The notes beneath the pieces are model-generated. The model was not told the origin of the DNA. It saw only the letters and a list, made by a program, of their open reading frames with translations, and ran no database searches. Positions 63,993-64,000 of a stretch of 64,000 bases of DNA are shown here, in pieces (position 1 is the stretch's first letter; each line of letters starts with the position of its first letter). Origin of the DNA: Emticicia soli (GTDB lineage Bacteria; Bacteroidota; Bacteroidia; Cytophagales; Spirosomataceae); NCBI RefSeq assembly GCF_037860775.1, contig NZ_JBBEWC010000001.1, positions 612,207 through 676,206 on the forward strand. Direction: 5' to 3'. A program made the translations under genes and the position numbers.

Positions 63993-64000
63993 TTAGAGAT

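Overview
The window is a 64 kb stretch of an AT-rich Bacteroidota chromosome. It carries a SusC/SusD pair, many lipoproteins with short Bacteroidota-type signal peptides, and promoters of the TTG-N19-21-TAnnTTTG type instead of E. coli-type -35/-10 boxes. The 16S rRNA gene at the right end also looks like Bacteroidota. Its overall look and the gene content suggest the order Cytophagales, perhaps near Emticicia or other Spirosomataceae; that placement is inference and no alignment was possible. Most of the window is ordinary core chromosome.

Layout. 0-4 kb: murF and a tail-specific protease. 4-10 kb: a SusC/SusD uptake pair and a YdcF-like protein. 10-13 kb: lhgO convergent with an unknown outer-membrane barrel. 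13-17.4 kb: an envelope cluster with a small META-like lipoprotein, a lipoprotein serpin, a 28-residue lipoprotein, an LVIVD-repeat lipoprotein and another barrel protein, ended by a 227-bp MITE-like inverted repeat. 17.7-25.5 kb: DUF3467, kdsA, acpP-fabF-rnc, proB, two envelope genes, a VTT membrane protein and tpiA. 25.5-28.7 kb: two GNAT acetyltransferases around an alkylation-repair cluster (2OG-Fe(II) oxygenase, stand-alone Ada zinc domain, AraC-Ogt protein). 28.7-36.2 kb: a lactonase, a TonB-dependent receptor, comEC and two secreted hydrolases. 36.3-47 kb: a pepF-like peptidase, hemA, a TlpA-like lipoprotein, idi, a VOC protein, a cyclophilin, a RmlD-like reductase, nadD, a Gfo/Idh/MocA oxidoreductase and its GntR neighbour. 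47-50 kb: mraY and two paralogous alpha/beta hydrolases. 50-55 kb: marR divergent from an emrA-emrB-tolC efflux operon with clear palindromic operators. 55.1-56.8 kb: a very AT-rich darT-darG toxin-antitoxin island. 57-61.4 kb: pruA, cysS and a COG0523 zinc GTPase. 61.4-64 kb: a long leader with four promoter-like repeats, then 16S rRNA.

The most unusual items are: a probable minus-strand small RNA at 46.66-46.80 kb, supported by the wobble-pair pattern of its terminator; a structured leader with alternative pairings upstream of the serpin cluster; the MITE-like element at 17.4 kb; the split Ada alkylation-repair cluster; the darTG island; and the rrn promoter array. I see no CRISPR array, prophage, transposase gene or tRNA gene. 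Nothing here can be called a wholly new system from sequence alone.
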